Part shown: in pieces, positions 7,554 to 8,060 of the stretch
How the letters are laid out: each line of letters opens with the position of its first letter
Numbering within the stretch: the first letter of the stretch is position 1
Assembly (NCBI GenBank): GCA_018064575.1
Contig: JAGHUZ010000253.1
Span: forward strand, 1-8,060
Length of the DNA stretch: 8,060 nt
Direction: 5' to 3'
From: Candidatus Minthomonas equi
GTDB taxonomy: Bacteria > Bacteroidota > Bacteroidia > Bacteroidales > UBA932
Notes under the pieces: generated by a model
What the model was told of the DNA's origin: nothing
What the model saw: the letters and a program-made list of their open reading frames with translations, nothing else
The model's database searches: none
Program-made: the position numbers and the translations under genes

Positions 7554-7573
7554 ATATCTTTTACACACAACTC

Positions 7574-8060
7574 TCATTTCAAGACTATGCTCGGGTCCAT
7601 AGGATACTTACCGAAGTCCCGCCCGTAAAGAGCCAGACCGCCGGATGTTGCCGTTTCTGCCGTTTCAGGAACAGTAAAGCGTATAATGGCCTTTTCTCCA
7701 CTCCTGAGAAGGCCCTCCGGAATGGGAACCTTTATCATACATCCGTGGGAACCTGCCTCGAACATACGGTTTTCGCGAGGCTGGGAATGCCACGAAAGTG
7801 CGCCGCTATGGTCTGCCGAATCATCTGTAAGTTCGAACGTACCGAGTTCCGTTCCATTCACGCTGACCATTACCGACGATTTCCATAGAGTGGTATCTGT
7901 CATAGCGTATGCATTGGGGTTCTTGCAGGAATCAAAAGTTCCCTCACCCAACATAAATTCCCCACTGATAGTACTCCCGTCTTCGATATCTTTTCCGAAC
8001 AACTGCTTGGAGGAAGCTTCGAATCTGAGTTCAGCTTCACGTCCCTCCACACCCTTGGGC
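7574..8060 (-). CDS. C-terminal part of an unrecognised, possibly carbohydrate-active, protein (5' end outside window)
   Basis: The reading frame is open to the right edge of the window, so only about the last 161 residues are present. A GTG at 8048-8050 is an in-frame valine codon, not a likely start, since the frame continues upstream as PKG. The segment is rich in beta-prone stretches (SSVMVSVNGTELGTF, KAIIRFTVPE) separated by polar loops, has no membrane segment, and ends GGLALYGRDFGKYPMDPSI before the TGA at 7574-7576. The alternating strands, the VNG turn and the aromatic/glycine-rich end resemble the accessory beta-sandwich domains at the C-terminus of Bacteroidota glycoside hydrolases. 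That is an impression, not a motif match. The 49-base gap to truA has no clear terminator, so readthrough into truA is possible. Confidence 0.75.
   Translation of the reverse strand, partial: PKGVEGREAELRFEASSKQLFGKDIEDGSTISGEFMLGEGTFDSCKNPNAYAMTDTTLWKSSVMVSVNGTELGTFELTDDSADHSGALSWHSQPRENRMFEAGSHGCMIKVPIPEGLLRSGEKAIIRFTVPETAETATSGGLALYGRDFGKYPMDPSIVLK

Overview
The window is almost entirely coding, and every supported gene lies on the minus strand, so transcription runs from high to low coordinates. It holds most of a histidine biosynthesis operon, in transcription order hisG-hisD-hisC-hisB-hisH-hisA-hisF. Ahead of it lie truA, exbB and exbD, and at the right edge the 3' end of an unrelated and larger gene. 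The organism is most likely a member of the Bacteroidota, probably Bacteroidales. The reasons are the compact his order with a fused phosphatase/dehydratase HisB, the long-form HisG with a C-terminal regulatory domain, the character of the ExbB/ExbD pair, the scarcity of Shine-Dalgarno sequences, and a TAnnTTTG-type -7 element upstream of truA. This is an inference from gene content; genus cannot be read from the sequence.

Layout, in transcription order. At 8060-7574 is the C-terminal end of a protein that enters from outside the window, possibly a secreted carbohydrate-active enzyme. A 49-base AT-rich gap (7525-7573) carries a candidate promoter. Then come truA (7524-6733), exbB (6723-6034) and exbD (6030-5617). 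After only 19 bases follows hisG (5597-4746), then hisD (4740-3460), hisC (3470-2418), hisB (2443-1385), hisH (1388-801), hisA (804-76) and the first 31 codons of hisF (94-1, cut by the window edge). No stretch longer than 49 bases lacks a gene.

How the genes work together. HisG condenses ATP with PRPP. HisA isomerises the later intermediate ProFAR to PRFAR. HisH and HisF form the glutamine-dependent synthase that closes the imidazole ring. HisB supplies the dehydratase and the histinol-phosphate phosphatase steps, HisC the transamination between them, and HisD the final two oxidations to histidine. HisI/HisE functions (steps 2 and 3) are not in the window and would be expected just beyond hisF. 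Five of the six his junctions overlap, by 4 to 26 bases, and the sixth (hisG-hisD) is separated by 5 bases, which suggests coupled translation of one transcript.

On novelty: this is mainly an ordinary housekeeping region and I see no evidence of an undescribed system. The points worth a second look are modest: the tight joining of truA-exbBD to the his operon without any leader, a cysteine-free HisB phosphatase domain, substitutions next to the active sites of TruA and the HisB dehydratase, and a cysteine cluster in HisH.
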